A stretch of 64,000 bases of DNA from Stercoripulliclostridium_A sp045577735 (GTDB lineage: Bacteria > Bacillota > Clostridia > Christensenellales > DTU072): NCBI GenBank assembly GCA_045577735.1, contig JAZNIY010000019.1:62001-126000 (forward strand). The letters run 5' to 3'. The notes beneath the pieces are model-generated. The model did not search any database. It was not told the origin of the DNA and was given only the letters and a program-made list of their open reading frames with translations. Both the position numbers and the translations under genes were made by a program. Positions 1 through 7,978 of the stretch are shown here, in pieces. Within the stretch, counting starts at the first letter, position 1; each line of letters starts with the position of its first letter.

Positions 1-1
1 G

Positions 2-187
2 TTTGAAAAGGATAGTTACTTCTTTAAAGCAAAAGTTGAAAGCCCCAAAGTTTTTACTGGCAATAACGAGTTTGATGGCAAAAACATGACAGTCGAAGTG
101 CAATACAATGAGAAATTGGAAGTAGTTAAGATTAATTATACTTCTGCCAATGGGGCTCTAGTAAATGTTACGTATAGCTTTAGATAA
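2..187 (+). CDS. C-terminal end of an unknown protein (5' truncated)
   Basis: An open frame enters from the left edge and ends in TAA at 185-187. The 61 visible residues are beta-rich and polar (for example KVFTGNNEFDGKNMTVEVQY) and end ...NVTYSFR. A U-rich hairpin follows at once, which supports a real gene end. The composition resembles the C-terminal ends of secreted or lipoprotein domains, but no family is recognised and the N-terminus lies outside the window. Confidence 0.6.
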   Translation, partial: FEKDSYFFKAKVESPKVFTGNNEFDGKNMTVEVQYNEKLEVVKINYTSANGALVNVTYSFR

Positions 188-208
188 CTTAAATATAGTG
201 ATAAAAAG

Positions 209-238
209 AAGAGGGACCGTATAGTCCCTCTTTTTTGT
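209..238. terminator. Bidirectional intrinsic terminator
   Basis: A perfect 9-bp stem AAGAGGGAC/GTCCCTCTT (209-217, 224-232) has a 6-base loop and a T run on the plus side. It sits between two convergent genes, the partial plus-strand gene and the minus-strand methyltransferase, and can end both. Confidence 0.85.
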
Positions 239-239
239 T

Positions 240-818
240 TTAATTTTTTCTTAACACGGCGTTAATCCAACAATTATTCCTATTTAAAAGATCGTTAGAA
301 ACGTAAGTGGAGACAATTGAAAAGCGTGATTCATCGCAAAGTTTCTTTAAAGAATTCTCGTCAACGTACTGATAAAACCTACCGTTTTCAATAGTTGTAC
401 CACTGCCTAATTTCATAGAAACGTAAGCGATGCCATCCTCTTTTAGAGCTTTATTTATGCTGTTAAAAGCTAAAGGCAAATTGTCGGAATGTAATAGGGA
501 GGCACATGCCCAAACTCCGTCAAAAACGTTGCTGTATGGTAATATATGAAAATCAGCAATATGGGCATTATAGCCATTATTGGTTGCCATAGCAACAAAT
601 TCTTCCACAATATCTATACCTGTAACGTTGTATCCAAGGTTGGTAAAATAAGCAATATCTCGACCGCTACCAAAGCCAACGTCAAGAATATTGGCACCTT
701 TTGGCAAGTAAGGAAGAAAGCGATCGTAATGCTCTTGCATATTTACTCCAAGAGTGGATGAAACGTACTCTTGACTATTTGAAGAATAGTACCTGTTAGT
801 TAAATCTTTTGGGTTCAT
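240..818 (-). CDS. Class I SAM-dependent methyltransferase
   Basis: About 192 aa. Motif I ILDVGFGSGRD (residues 44-54) followed by GIDI (67-70) is the SAM-binding signature of Rossmann-fold methyltransferases, and the central DGVWACASLLH resembles the post-motif region of the Methyltransf_11 group. The substrate cannot be told. The ATG at 818 is chosen over one at 905 because it forms an ATGA overlap with the stop of the upstream 2H-phosphoesterase gene; the longer form would overlap that gene by about 90 bases and add an unrelated N-terminus. The two genes therefore appear translationally coupled on the minus strand, and the partner suggests RNA or nucleotide metabolism (inference). Confidence 0.8.
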   Translation of the reverse strand: MNPKDLTNRYYSSNSQEYVSSTLGVNMQEHYDRFLPYLPKGANILDVGFGSGRDIAYFTNLGYNVTGIDIVEEFVAMATNNGYNAHIADFHILPYSNVFDGVWACASLLHSDNLPLAFNSINKALKEDGIAYVSMKLGSGTTIENGRFYQYVDENSLKKLCDESRFSIVSTYVSNDLLNRNNCWINAVLRKN

Positions 819-1324
819 AAATCTTTTTGTAAGGAGCTGGAGATTATCATTCTGGTCGGGAAAAACTCTCCCATTTGAATACCTACGATGCGAGCTTTTA
901 GACACTCAAAGTTTGTCTCTAGCAACTCTTTTGCAGTTTTAACTTCTTCCTTAATGCCACAAAAAATTGTTGCGTGAGGGTGCCAAGGAAAACCATTTGC
1001 ATAATTATTATCAAATATATTGTGTAGTTTTAAAAGGTCTTCGTTTATTTCAGGCTCGATGAAAAGTACGCTATTATTAAAATGATTTACTTTATCTAGT
1101 TTTATATCGAATTCAAAGTTGGTTTGGCAAGTTTCTTTTATTCTAGATACAAGTTCATGTTCGCATTCAACAGGGAAACTACCTAGCGTGATGTGAAAAG
1201 GGATACCCATAGTTTGAGTACCAACGTAACCTAAATTAAAAACCTTTCTTTGATAATCATTTAGAATAGATTGGGTTTTATCATCGAATACCGCAAATAC
1301 TGTAAGGAATTTATCTTTTTTCAT
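815..1324 (-). CDS. 2H phosphoesterase superfamily (2'-5' RNA ligase-like) protein
   Basis: 169 aa. Two HxT motifs spaced as in the 2H superfamily are visible: HIT (44-46, in PFHITLGSF) and HAT (117-119, in WHPHATIF). This family hydrolyses or ligates 2'-5' or cyclic phosphodiester bonds in RNA and nucleotides; which reaction applies here cannot be told. A clear AAGGAG ribosome site precedes the ATG. It is the first gene of a two-gene minus-strand unit and its TGA overlaps the methyltransferase ATG. No signal peptide, so cytosolic. Confidence 0.8.
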   Translation of the reverse strand: MKKDKFLTVFAVFDDKTQSILNDYQRKVFNLGYVGTQTMGIPFHITLGSFPVECEHELVSRIKETCQTNFEFDIKLDKVNHFNNSVLFIEPEINEDLLKLHNIFDNNYANGFPWHPHATIFCGIKEEVKTAKELLETNFECLKARIVGIQMGEFFPTRMIISSSLQKDL

Positions 1325-1444
1325 ATTTACTCCTTTTCACTCCTTATGGAAATAGTTTAACATAATACAAGAATAATGCACAATAAAATTTACTTCATTA
1401 TGGTATCATTTTTTATAATTATTTGTAAGAATTCTAATTTTATA

Positions 1445-1453
1445 TGGTATAAT
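1445..1453 (+). promoter_or_regulatory. Extended -10 promoter for the GH43-like gene
   Basis: TGGTATAAT is a full TGnTATAAT extended -10 element, 28 bases before the ATG at 1481. The only -35 candidate, TTGTAA at 1423-1428, is 19 bases away, so the extended -10 probably does most of the work. Confidence 0.5.
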
Positions 1454-1480
1454 ATATAAAAACATAAGGGGATTGCAAGT

Positions 1481-2449
1481 ATGGTAAATTATATAGATGC
1501 AAATTTTGAAGAGATAGCAAACGGTGAGTTTTGTTTTTATGAAAATAACCCTGTAATTAAAGCTTTTGGGATTACGCCCATTGTAGCCGATCCCAGCGTT
1601 ATTACTCCCGCTGAAAGTCACGACGGTAGATGGCATTTGTTTTGCCATGCGCTGTTGGGCATATATTCTTACGTAAGTGACGACGGCATTGCGTGGGAAA
1701 GAGAAAAGAGGATTGTTCCTTGCGCTATGCGTCCCGATTGCAATTACATAGATGGAACTTATTATTTGTACTATGAGCAAACCGAGTCCCTTGCAAAAAA
1801 AGCATTATCATTTTTAGGTGGTAAATGGAGATCTAAAATATGTCTTATAACTTCAACCGACTTAAAAAATTGGTCTGAGCCCAGAACCATAATAGATAAT
1901 ACTCGCGATTATATGAGCGGTGAAAGAGGTGTGTCCATCTCGAACCCGTTTTTAGCAGGCGAAAATGGGAAATATCGTTTATATTTTTCAGCAGGTTTAA
2001 CGTTTATAAAAGACTGTGGATTCTCTGAGCCTACCTATATTTCCTACGCTGATAGTGCCTCATTGGACGGCGAATTTGTGCCGGCTGAACAACCCATAAT
2101 ATCTCCCGATAAAAATAGCAAATATCTAAATTTATGTTCAGGATGCATTAAAGTATACAAACTGAACGATTGCTATATCGCTTTACAAAACGGCATATAT
2201 AAAGATGGTAATAAGTCCCATTCAAGTATAATGCTGTTGAAGTCTAGTGATGGTTTAAATTTTGAATTCGTAAAGATATTCCTAACACCCAGCGTTACGC
2301 AAGGTAAGAATAAAAATTGGATGAAACAGTACGTATATGCTTGTAATTTAGTAAAATATGGCGATGAATTGAGGTTGTATTTTAATGCTCGAAACGTCAG
2401 CGATAATTTGCGTGGTAGAGAGCATATAGGTGTTATGATTAATAAATAA
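1481..2449 (+). CDS. Five-bladed beta-propeller glycosidase-like protein (GH43/GH130-type)
   Basis: 322 aa, no signal peptide. Repeated blade motifs are visible: ADPSVI (36-41), whose Asp is where the GH43 general base lies; GRWHLFCHA; DGTYYLYYEQ; STDLKNWSEPRTI; GKYRLYFSAG; ELRLYFNAR. These are typical of clan F/J propeller glycosidases such as arabinofuranosidases, beta-xylosidases and GH130 phosphorylases. The exact family and sugar cannot be fixed by eye. It is a single gene with its own extended -10 promoter, an AGGGG ribosome site and a downstream terminator. The cytosolic location suggests it acts on imported oligosaccharides. Confidence 0.7.
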   Translation: MVNYIDANFEEIANGEFCFYENNPVIKAFGITPIVADPSVITPAESHDGRWHLFCHALLGIYSYVSDDGIAWEREKRIVPCAMRPDCNYIDGTYYLYYEQTESLAKKALSFLGGKWRSKICLITSTDLKNWSEPRTIIDNTRDYMSGERGVSISNPFLAGENGKYRLYFSAGLTFIKDCGFSEPTYISYADSASLDGEFVPAEQPIISPDKNSKYLNLCSGCIKVYKLNDCYIALQNGIYKDGNKSHSSIMLLKSSDGLNFEFVKIFLTPSVTQGKNKNWMKQYVYACNLVKYGDELRLYFNARNVSDNLRGREHIGVMINK

Positions 2450-2478
2450 AATATCTAATAGGGGTAACTAAAACAAGA

Positions 2479-2516
2479 AAAAAGAGAGAACAAACTGGCT
2501 GTTCTCTCTTTTTTAA
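2479..2516. terminator. Bidirectional intrinsic terminator
   Basis: A 13-bp stem (2479-2491 with 2501-2513) is bounded by A and T runs between the convergent propeller and MFS genes. Confidence 0.85.
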
Positions 2517-2527
2517 TTTGGATTTAA

Positions 2528-3889
2528 TTATAACTCTTCTTTTTCTACGTTTACGGTTAGTAGTTCTTTACGTAATCTATCGGAATCTTTTCTTACAAAG
2601 TAAATGGGAATGAGCGCGAATACAGCAATAATAGCAGCAGCAAGGAAGATTTCAAAAGGTGGCAAATAGTCAACAGACTGATTGTCAACTTTCATTAGGT
2701 TAATTATCATTGTAATCAATGGACCAATTAGCATGGGTAAAAGAACGCTAAAGCACATTCTTACGCCTTGGAATCTGCCCTCTGAGCCCTTTGGTATATA
2801 GTCTTGGAAAGATGACATTAGTGCACTACCACCGGAGAGTAATGAACCAAGCATAAAAGTGCCGGCAATAACTAGAACGTAAACGTATGATGATTGTGGC
2901 ATAAATTTCATAAGGTAAATTACAAGGGTGCTTATAATTACTATTATAACCAATGGAACGTAGAAATGCTTTCTGCCGTACTTATCATAGAGCATACCGG
3001 TTACTGCCGTAAATGCACCAGCAAGAACAATAACTATTGCTAGGGGAACAATAAAATCTTTAATACCTAAGGTATTCAAAATGAAGTTGATTAGGTATGA
3101 GAAGAAGGTTTGTTGAGATATACCTAGAACACAGCTTGCAGTTAAGCAAACGTAAAGCATTTTATTCTCTTTGATTACGTTAGGACGGAATCCGTAGAAA
3201 GTTTCCTTCAAGTAGTCTGGATTGCTATTTTTAACAATGTTTGGGCTATCTTGCATTACGAAAATTGCAACTATGCCGGCGATAATTGGGAATGCACCAA
3301 GAACAATAAAGAACAAAGCGTTTGATGCGTTATCAGCATTGTAAAGGAACATTGCTAGGACAAATACAATTACAAAAGCAAGAATGCTGAAAACGGACAT
3401 TATTGCATTGACTTTACCACGATTAGTAGTATCGGTTACGTCAATGATCCAAGTGCTGAAAGCAGCATCGTTTGCCGTAGAGCCAAAGAAGGTCATTATG
3501 CAGTCAAAAATAACAAGTAAAGCAGCAACTAAACCAATGGTTTTAGCGCTTGGTGACATAGGAATTACTGCAAAAAGCATTATCGTAAAACCCCATGCGA
3601 GATAACCATAAGCGATAAATGGTTTTCTCTTGCCAATTTTATCAATAAATCCACCGGCAAAAATGGTGGTTGCAGTAGCGGTTATAGCGCTAAGCCAAAT
3701 CATAAGGGTACTTACGATAGTTGCTAAGTCTTGACGATGTACGTTGCTAAAAATATCTTGTGCCAACGTGGCAAAGTACATGTTTTCTACTGACCATGCG
3801 ATTTGACCTACCAAACCGAAAACCAAGGCGCAAGTCCAAATTTTAGCGCCTAGTTTGGTGGTTTGAACAGAAGTAATGCTATTATCCAT
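2528..3889 (-). CDS. MFS transporter
   Basis: 453 aa with about twelve hydrophobic segments. The loop between helices 2 and 3 reads GGFIDKIGKRKPFI, the MFS D-x-x-G-R/K-R/K signature, and the second half repeats it as LYDKYGRKHFYVP. Ends in a charged cytosolic tail. A GGAGG ribosome site lies 8 bases before the ATG. A solute carrier in the cytoplasmic membrane; the substrate is unknown, and the sugar-enzyme neighbours make a sugar possible. It is separated from the upstream symporter gene by a terminator and so is its own unit. Confidence 0.8.
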   Translation of the reverse strand: MDNSITSVQTTKLGAKIWTCALVFGLVGQIAWSVENMYFATLAQDIFSNVHRQDLATIVSTLMIWLSAITATATTIFAGGFIDKIGKRKPFIAYGYLAWGFTIMLFAVIPMSPSAKTIGLVAALLVIFDCIMTFFGSTANDAAFSTWIIDVTDTTNRGKVNAIMSVFSILAFVIVFVLAMFLYNADNASNALFFIVLGAFPIIAGIVAIFVMQDSPNIVKNSNPDYLKETFYGFRPNVIKENKMLYVCLTASCVLGISQQTFFSYLINFILNTLGIKDFIVPLAIVIVLAGAFTAVTGMLYDKYGRKHFYVPLVIIVIISTLVIYLMKFMPQSSYVYVLVIAGTFMLGSLLSGGSALMSSFQDYIPKGSEGRFQGVRMCFSVLLPMLIGPLITMIINLMKVDNQSVDYLPPFEIFLAAAIIAVFALIPIYFVRKDSDRLRKELLTVNVEKEEL

Positions 3890-3990
3890 AAAAGGCCTCC
3901 AAACAATAATATGACTATATTATTTTAACATATAATGTAGACATGTCAATAATAATTTTCAATATCCTTAACCATATATTTAACGTTCGT

Positions 3991-4035
3991 TAGAAAAAAA
4001 TACCCAACGGATTGCGATATCCGTTGGGTATTTTT
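3991..4035 (-). terminator. Intrinsic terminator of the putP-like gene
   Basis: A 17-bp stem (3996-4012 with 4019-4035) has the core TACCCAACGGAT. On the minus strand it is followed by a run of T, just downstream of the symporter stop at 4048. Confidence 0.9.
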
Positions 4036-4047
4036 CAAATAATTATT

Positions 4048-5592
4048 TTATACTTTGCCAGCTTTAACAGCTTCAAAATCTGCTTGAATTTGGGCAGAGG
4101 GTTTCTTTGTAAGAAGGGAAACTACAACGATAAGTATCGTTGAGAAAATAAAAGCAGGAAGAAGTTCATAAATAGCGAATACTCCACCTAACTTACTTAT
4201 TACTAACTTCCAGAGGAATACCATACCTGCGCCACCAACCATGCCGGCAATTGCACCGGCCTTGGTCGTTCTCTTCCAGAAGAGTGAGAATAGCATAATG
4301 GGGCCAAACGTTGCGCCAAATCCTGCCCATGCGAAGGAAACAATTTTGAAGATAACGCTATCCTTATCAAGTGCTATTACAGCTGCTATAATTGCGATAA
4401 CGCAAAGTGTGAGCCTAGAAACCCACATAACTTGTTTGTCGCTTGCGTTCTTCTTGAAGATGCCTTGGAATATATTCTTAGAAACGGAAGATGCTGCAAT
4501 AAGTAGATATGAGTCGGAGGAGCTTATTGTTGCAGCAAGAATACCGGCCATAACGAAGCCTGCGATAATGGGAGGGAAGAAACTGGTAGAAAGCTTAATG
4601 AAAATGTTCTCCGCATCTGCATTTGTAAGGTATTCATTTGGGAATAGTTTTCTGCCCATAATGCCAATAAAGACTGCTATAACAAGGGAAATGATTACCC
4701 AAACCATAGCAATTCGTCTAGAAGCACCAAGCTCACTTTCCTTGCGAATAGCCATAAAGCGGAGGAGAACTTGGGGCATACCAAAGTATCCCAAACCCCA
4801 AGCTAGCATGGAGAAAATGGAAAGAATACTATAAGGCTTAGCTTCACCCCATACAACTGCTGTGCCGGCTTCATTTACTCCTGGGTTAGCAAGACCAAAG
4901 AAATCTAGGAAACCTGGGATGCTGTTAGCATTATCTATAATTGCACTAAAGCCACCAGCCTTTACAGTTCCAATAATTACAACAACAGCAAGGGCAATTA
5001 TCATAACTATGCTTTGCATAAAGTCAGATGCACTTTCCGCGAGGAAACCACCTACAAGAGTATAGACAATTACGAATAAAGCACCGAGGAGCATCATCGA
5101 CTCGTAAGGCAAACCGAATAAAGAGGAGAATAGTTTACCACACGTAACGAAACAACTTGCTGCGTAAACGGTAAAGAATACGAGAATGAATAGGGCTGCA
5201 ATAAACATTATGGACTTATTTTTCTCACGGAAACGGTTGGAGAAAAACTCAGGAAGGGTTATGGAATTATTTGCTCTAATACTATATCTACGAAGTCTTT
5301 TTGAAACGATAAGCCAATTGAGGTAGGTACCAATTGCAAGACCAATTGCAGTCCAAGCAGCGTCCGCAAGACCACACCAATAAGCAAGCCCGGGAAGACC
5401 CATTAATAGCCAGCCACTCATGTCGGAGGCCTCAGCACTCATAGCCGTTACCCAAGGACCAAACGAGCGTCCACCTAGGAAATATTCTTCGGAACTCTTG
5501 TTTGCTCTTTTAGCATAGAAAAAACCAATTGCTAAAACAGCAAACATATAAACTATCATGGCAACCAATATTTGAATTTGGCTTGAAGTCAT
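4048..5592 (-). CDS. putP: Sodium:solute symporter, PutP (Na+/proline) type
   Basis: 514 aa with about 13 membrane helices. The N-terminal MSAEASDMSGWLLMGLPG is the PutP hallmark; D57 matches the Na+-binding Asp55 of E. coli PutP. YTLVGGFLAESASDFMQ and the conserved GFGATFGP near helix 11 also fit the SSS family. The likely role is Na+-driven uptake of proline or a related amino acid. The ATG at 5592 is chosen because AGGAGA lies just upstream; an in-frame TTG at 5610 would include that ribosome site in the protein. Single gene with its own terminator. Confidence 0.85.
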   Translation of the reverse strand: MTSSQIQILVAMIVYMFAVLAIGFFYAKRANKSSEEYFLGGRSFGPWVTAMSAEASDMSGWLLMGLPGLAYWCGLADAAWTAIGLAIGTYLNWLIVSKRLRRYSIRANNSITLPEFFSNRFREKNKSIMFIAALFILVFFTVYAASCFVTCGKLFSSLFGLPYESMMLLGALFVIVYTLVGGFLAESASDFMQSIVMIIALAVVVIIGTVKAGGFSAIIDNANSIPGFLDFFGLANPGVNEAGTAVVWGEAKPYSILSIFSMLAWGLGYFGMPQVLLRFMAIRKESELGASRRIAMVWVIISLVIAVFIGIMGRKLFPNEYLTNADAENIFIKLSTSFFPPIIAGFVMAGILAATISSSDSYLLIAASSVSKNIFQGIFKKNASDKQVMWVSRLTLCVIAIIAAVIALDKDSVIFKIVSFAWAGFGATFGPIMLFSLFWKRTTKAGAIAGMVGGAGMVFLWKLVISKLGGVFAIYELLPAFIFSTILIVVVSLLTKKPSAQIQADFEAVKAGKV

Positions 5593-5697
5593 ATTTCTTC
5601 TCCTTCGCAAAAATACTAAAAAACTATATTTATATTATCATAACACAAATAAAAGTATTATTCAATACGCATATAGTAAATATTAAGATCTTTTTAA

Positions 5698-5809
5698 GGT
5701 GCTGAGTTGGTTAAATGGACACGAACACAAGCGTTCGCTTTCGCCAGGTTGATAGGCAACTTGCGCACCCAATTTGCTAAAGCAAACAGGTTTGTCTCAC
5801 CTCTCAGCA
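5698..5809 (+). other. Possible structured RNA or RNA remnant
   Basis: The segment is closed by a 7-bp long-range pairing (TGCTGAG 5700-5706 with CTCAGCA 5803-5809). Inside are four small hairpins: AAGC/GCTT, AGGTTG/CAACTT, TTTGC/GCAAA and AGGT/ACCT. A multi-branched fold of about 110 bases is thus possible. It does not match tRNA, 4.5S, or any riboswitch that I recognise, and no promoter is convincing. It could be chance or a decayed sequence. Confidence 0.2.
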
Positions 5810-5848
5810 AGTAAAAACACGAGACGAACCCGTCTCGTGTTTTTACTT
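5809..5848 (-). terminator. Perfect 18-bp hairpin, terminator of the 5843-5946 remnant
   Basis: AAGTAAAAACACGAGACG (5809-5826) pairs perfectly with 5831-5848 around an AACC loop. It overlaps the stop codon of a minus-strand coding remnant, as a compact terminator would. Because both arms contain A5/T5 it could act in both directions. Confidence 0.7.
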
Positions 5849-5946
5849 GGCGGGAAGTCGTCCGAGCGTTTGAACATTTTTAATAGATTCCATTTCTTCT
5901 TTGAAATCATCAAGGTCTATAGGCAACCATATGGGTTGTTTTTTTA
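5843..5946 (-). pseudogene. C-terminal remnant of an unknown protein
   Basis: On the minus strand a short frame encodes PIWLPIDLDDFKEEMESIKN followed by VQTLGRLPAK and a stop, directly over a perfect terminator hairpin. It has protein-like composition and an authentic-looking gene end, but an in-frame TAG closes it upstream and no ATG is available. I read it as the surviving 3' end of a deleted gene at the left border of the accessory region. Family unknown. Confidence 0.35.
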
Positions 5947-5956
5947 ACTATTTTAA

Positions 5957-6021
5957 AACATGCTATGTGTTTGAAAAATATTTATCATTCATATTTTATT
6001 GTATATTGAATAAAGCGAGGC
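5957..6021 (+). repeat. Left copy of a diverged compound repeat flanking the recombinase
   Basis: AACATGCTATGTGT begins at 5957 and AAGCGAGGC at 6013-6021, 56 bases apart. The right copy at 6977-7043 has AACATGTTATATGTG and the identical AAGCGAGGC 58 bases apart. The intervening bases have diverged. ACAT-n-ATGT is itself palindromic, as expected for a recombinase core. Confidence 0.35.
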
Positions 6022-6030
6022 AAGCAGATA

Positions 6031-6039
6031 TGATATAAT
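6031..6039 (+). promoter_or_regulatory. Extended -10 promoter of the recombinase gene
   Basis: TGATATAAT matches TGnTATAAT and lies 28 bases before the ATG at 6068. No good -35 is visible at the right distance. It sits just right of the left repeat, so recombination there could alter expression. Confidence 0.45.
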
Positions 6040-6067
6040 TTGTAATTAAAATTTATTGGAGTTAAAC

Positions 6068-6958
6068 ATGGAAAATATTTTAGCATTTCTTGGCCATTTG
6101 CAAGCAACTAAAAATCTGTCAGATAAAACAATAAAAGCCTATTATTTTGATTTGATTAAATATTATGACTTTGAAAAAGATATTATAAGCCCGAATATTT
6201 GTGCATATATTACATATTTACACAATGAACAAGGACTAAAAGATAGTACGATTAGAAGGAAAATAGTAACTCTTAAGAATTACTATGAGTATTTATGTGC
6301 TAAAAATGTTGTGCTAAAAAACCCGTTTGATGGTTTAAAGTTTAGATTTAAGCAAGAACAAAGACTGCCGAAAATATTGTCAATAATTGAAGTAGGTCGC
6401 TTAATTAAATGCTTGGACATAGACATTGAAACATTAAGCGTGGCAAAGCAACAATTATTTATTAGGGACAGAGCGTTGTTAGAGTTGCTCATTAGTACCG
6501 GAATAAGAATAGGGGAAGCTGCAATAATAAGCATAGGCGATATAATTGTAAACGAAAGAACAATATTAATTCACGGAAAAGGAAGAAAGCAACGGTTGAT
6601 TTATATTTCATCACCGATTACTTGGTCGCGTATATATGAATTAATAAAAATCCGTAAAAAACAAAAAGGGAAATTTTTATTTACTAATAAGTATGGTCAG
6701 CCTATTAGCATATATGGAATAGAAAACATATATAGAAAATATGTCGTCAAAGCTAATATAAATGCGAAATCTACGCCGCATTATTTGAGACATACGTTTG
6801 CAACAAATCTTCTTGCAAATGGCGCAGACTTACGTTCAGTGCAAGAAATTTTAGGACATGCGAGTGTTTCTACAACACAGATATATACGGAAGTAACCAC
6901 CAATCGAAAGAAGCAAGTATTAAGGAAGTATAATCTAAGGAATAAAATAAACATATAA
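6068..6958 (+). CDS. Tyrosine recombinase (XerC/XerD-like integrase)
   Basis: 296 aa. An N-terminal SAM-like core-binding domain (about 1-85) is followed by the catalytic domain with all six catalytic residues: R147 (in GIRIGEA), K171 (GKGRKQR), H238 and R241 (PHYLRHTFAT), H264 (LGHASV) and the nucleophile Y273 (QIYTEV). It appears intact. The ATG at 6068 follows TTGGAG; an in-frame TTG 12 bases upstream lies in that ribosome site. It stands alone, is AT-rich and uses NAT-GTN codon pairs unlike the core genes. With flanking repeats and gene remnants it fits an element-borne integrase or DNA invertase rather than the housekeeping Xer. Confidence 0.85.
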   Translation: MENILAFLGHLQATKNLSDKTIKAYYFDLIKYYDFEKDIISPNICAYITYLHNEQGLKDSTIRRKIVTLKNYYEYLCAKNVVLKNPFDGLKFRFKQEQRLPKILSIIEVGRLIKCLDIDIETLSVAKQQLFIRDRALLELLISTGIRIGEAAIISIGDIIVNERTILIHGKGRKQRLIYISSPITWSRIYELIKIRKKQKGKFLFTNKYGQPISIYGIENIYRKYVVKANINAKSTPHYLRHTFATNLLANGADLRSVQEILGHASVSTTQIYTEVTTNRKKQVLRKYNLRNKINI

Positions 6959-6976
6959 GGAAATTATCAATTCTCG

Positions 6977-7043
6977 AACATGTTATATGTGCAAAAATAT
7001 GAAAAATAGATAGTGTGGCTAAAGATTAGACAACAAGCGAGGC
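6977..7043 (+). repeat. Right copy of the diverged compound repeat
   Basis: AACATGTTATATGTG at 6977 and AAGCGAGGC at 7035-7043 mirror, in the same order and with nearly the same spacing, the pair to the left of the recombinase gene. It could be a worn attachment site; similarity is limited to the two ends. Confidence 0.35.
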
Positions 7044-7051
7044 TCTTATAA

Positions 7052-7183
7052 GATGAAGAAAAATGCAAACGGTGTGAAAAGAAATTCGGGGGAAAATAAA
7101 GCTTTTTTTATCGTGGAGAAGATAATAAAACGGATTTTGGCATAGAGTATTTAAATGTTTCTAATTTCTTGAGAAAGTTATAG
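7052..7183 (+). pseudogene. Broken short gene with a zinc-knuckle-like start
   Basis: One frame reads DEEKCKRCEKKFGGK, a TAA stop, then SFFYRGEDNKTDFGIEYLNV SNFLRKL and TAG. Both halves look like protein in the same frame, so this is best read as one gene interrupted by a nonsense change. CxxC suggests a half zinc ribbon, as in some transposases, but the family is not recognised. No start codon or ribosome site is convincing. Confidence 0.3.
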
Positions 7184-7208
7184 TTACTAAAAAACAACTA
7201 TTAGTTAT

Positions 7209-7249
7209 AAAAGCAAAGAGCAAACCATAATGGCTTGCTCTTTGCTTTT
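7209..7249. terminator. Intrinsic terminator-like hairpin
   Basis: A 15-bp stem (7209-7223 with 7235-7249) with a small inner CCA/TGG stem is bounded by A4 and T4. It separates the recombinase and remnant from the next gene cluster. Confidence 0.75.
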
Positions 7250-7263
7250 AATAGCTTTACTTC

Positions 7264-7286
7264 AAATAACTAACAATTATTTGGAG
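7264..7286 (+). repeat. 23-base leader shared with the 2TM-TPR gene, copy 1
   Basis: The 23 bases that end in the ribosome site (ATAACTAACAATTATTTGG core, then AG) are identical to 11085-11107 read on the minus strand, upstream of the gene ending at 9194. In both places the element abuts the start codon of a gene whose product begins with two membrane helices. Confidence 0.8.
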
Positions 7287-7291
7287 GAAAA

Positions 7292-7978
7292 ATGAAAAAA
7301 TACATAAGATGGATGTTGGTCCACGTCGGTATCATTTTTGTGGTTTTTTGCGTGTGGGCAGTCTGCGCTTCGCTTGCAGATAACGATTGCGGGAAAGAGC
7401 TTTTAACCGTTGTTTCTTCTTTGGCGAGCTTGATTGCTCTACCACTGAGCATTTATTCTACCTATATTTTGTTTATCGAGTTACGCAACGGGTGCACCTG
7501 TAGTAAAAAAATGATTGAAAAAGGTGCCGAAAAGCTTGCTCGGGAGATAAACGCTTTTCAGCCCACCAGAATCATTTACGTCGACGGCAACAGTACACAG
7601 CTTTATGAAAATTACGTCAGTAAGCACATTAAAGCAGGATGCCCCGTTATTGCCTTGCCAAACATTCCAAAGACCTCATTATCCCCGTTTGGAGCGAGCA
7701 AGGTTGTTTCAACCAACAAATTTATAATTAACGTTGATTCTTGCACCTTTACTTCCGATGAAAGGGTGGTCATTTTTGACGACATTACCAAAACGGGAGA
7801 AACAATAAAAGAGCTTAAGAACTATCTGATAGATGACTGCAAGCTCTCGCCACTTAATATTTTAACCTGTGGGTTTATTACCGATAAATTTGGTTATGCC
7901 AATTCGGCAGAGCCGGGCTTTTATTTTTTGAGAACCGAGGTCAAGGACGGCTACAGATTCCCTTGGAGGTTGTCATGA
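7292..7978 (+). CDS. Membrane-anchored phosphoribosyltransferase-like protein (2TM-PRTase)
   Basis: 228 aa. Two N-terminal membrane helices (about 8-28 and 38-62) are followed by a cytosolic type I PRTase fold. VVIFDDITKTGETIKE (159-174) is the PRPP-binding loop (hydrophobic stretch, DD, T-x-T-G-x-T). PRTases transfer ribose-5-phosphate from PRPP to a base or release a base from a nucleotide; the acceptor cannot be told. A membrane anchor is unusual for this family. The stop overlaps the next start as ATGA, so translation is coupled to the SHMT-like enzyme. GC and codon use (CGTCGACGG and similar) differ from the AT-rich genes around it. Confidence 0.75.
   Translation: MKKYIRWMLVHVGIIFVVFCVWAVCASLADNDCGKELLTVVSSLASLIALPLSIYSTYILFIELRNGCTCSKKMIEKGAEKLAREINAFQPTRIIYVDGNSTQLYENYVSKHIKAGCPVIALPNIPKTSLSPFGASKVVSTNKFIINVDSCTFTSDERVVIFDDITKTGETIKELKNYLIDDCKLSPLNILTCGFITDKFGYANSAEPGFYFLRTEVKDGYRFPWRLS

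Noticed and set aside
1406..1780. Minus-strand frame opposite the propeller gene
   Set aside because: It is antisense to a well-supported gene, has no ribosome site and an unlikely composition.
4241..4834. 197-aa plus-strand frame inside the PutP-type gene
   Set aside because: It is antisense to a conserved symporter frame; its hydrophobic look mirrors the complement of membrane helices.
5698..5772. tRNA-like reading of GGTGC...GCACC
   Set aside because: No T loop (GTTCRA) or anticodon arm is in place; only the outer bases pair.
5847..5860. Left attachment copy of the tRNA-Ser 3' end (TGGCGGGAAG against TGGCGGAAAG)
   Set aside because: Only 9 of 10 bases match, the flanks differ, and the left copy lies inside a coding remnant.
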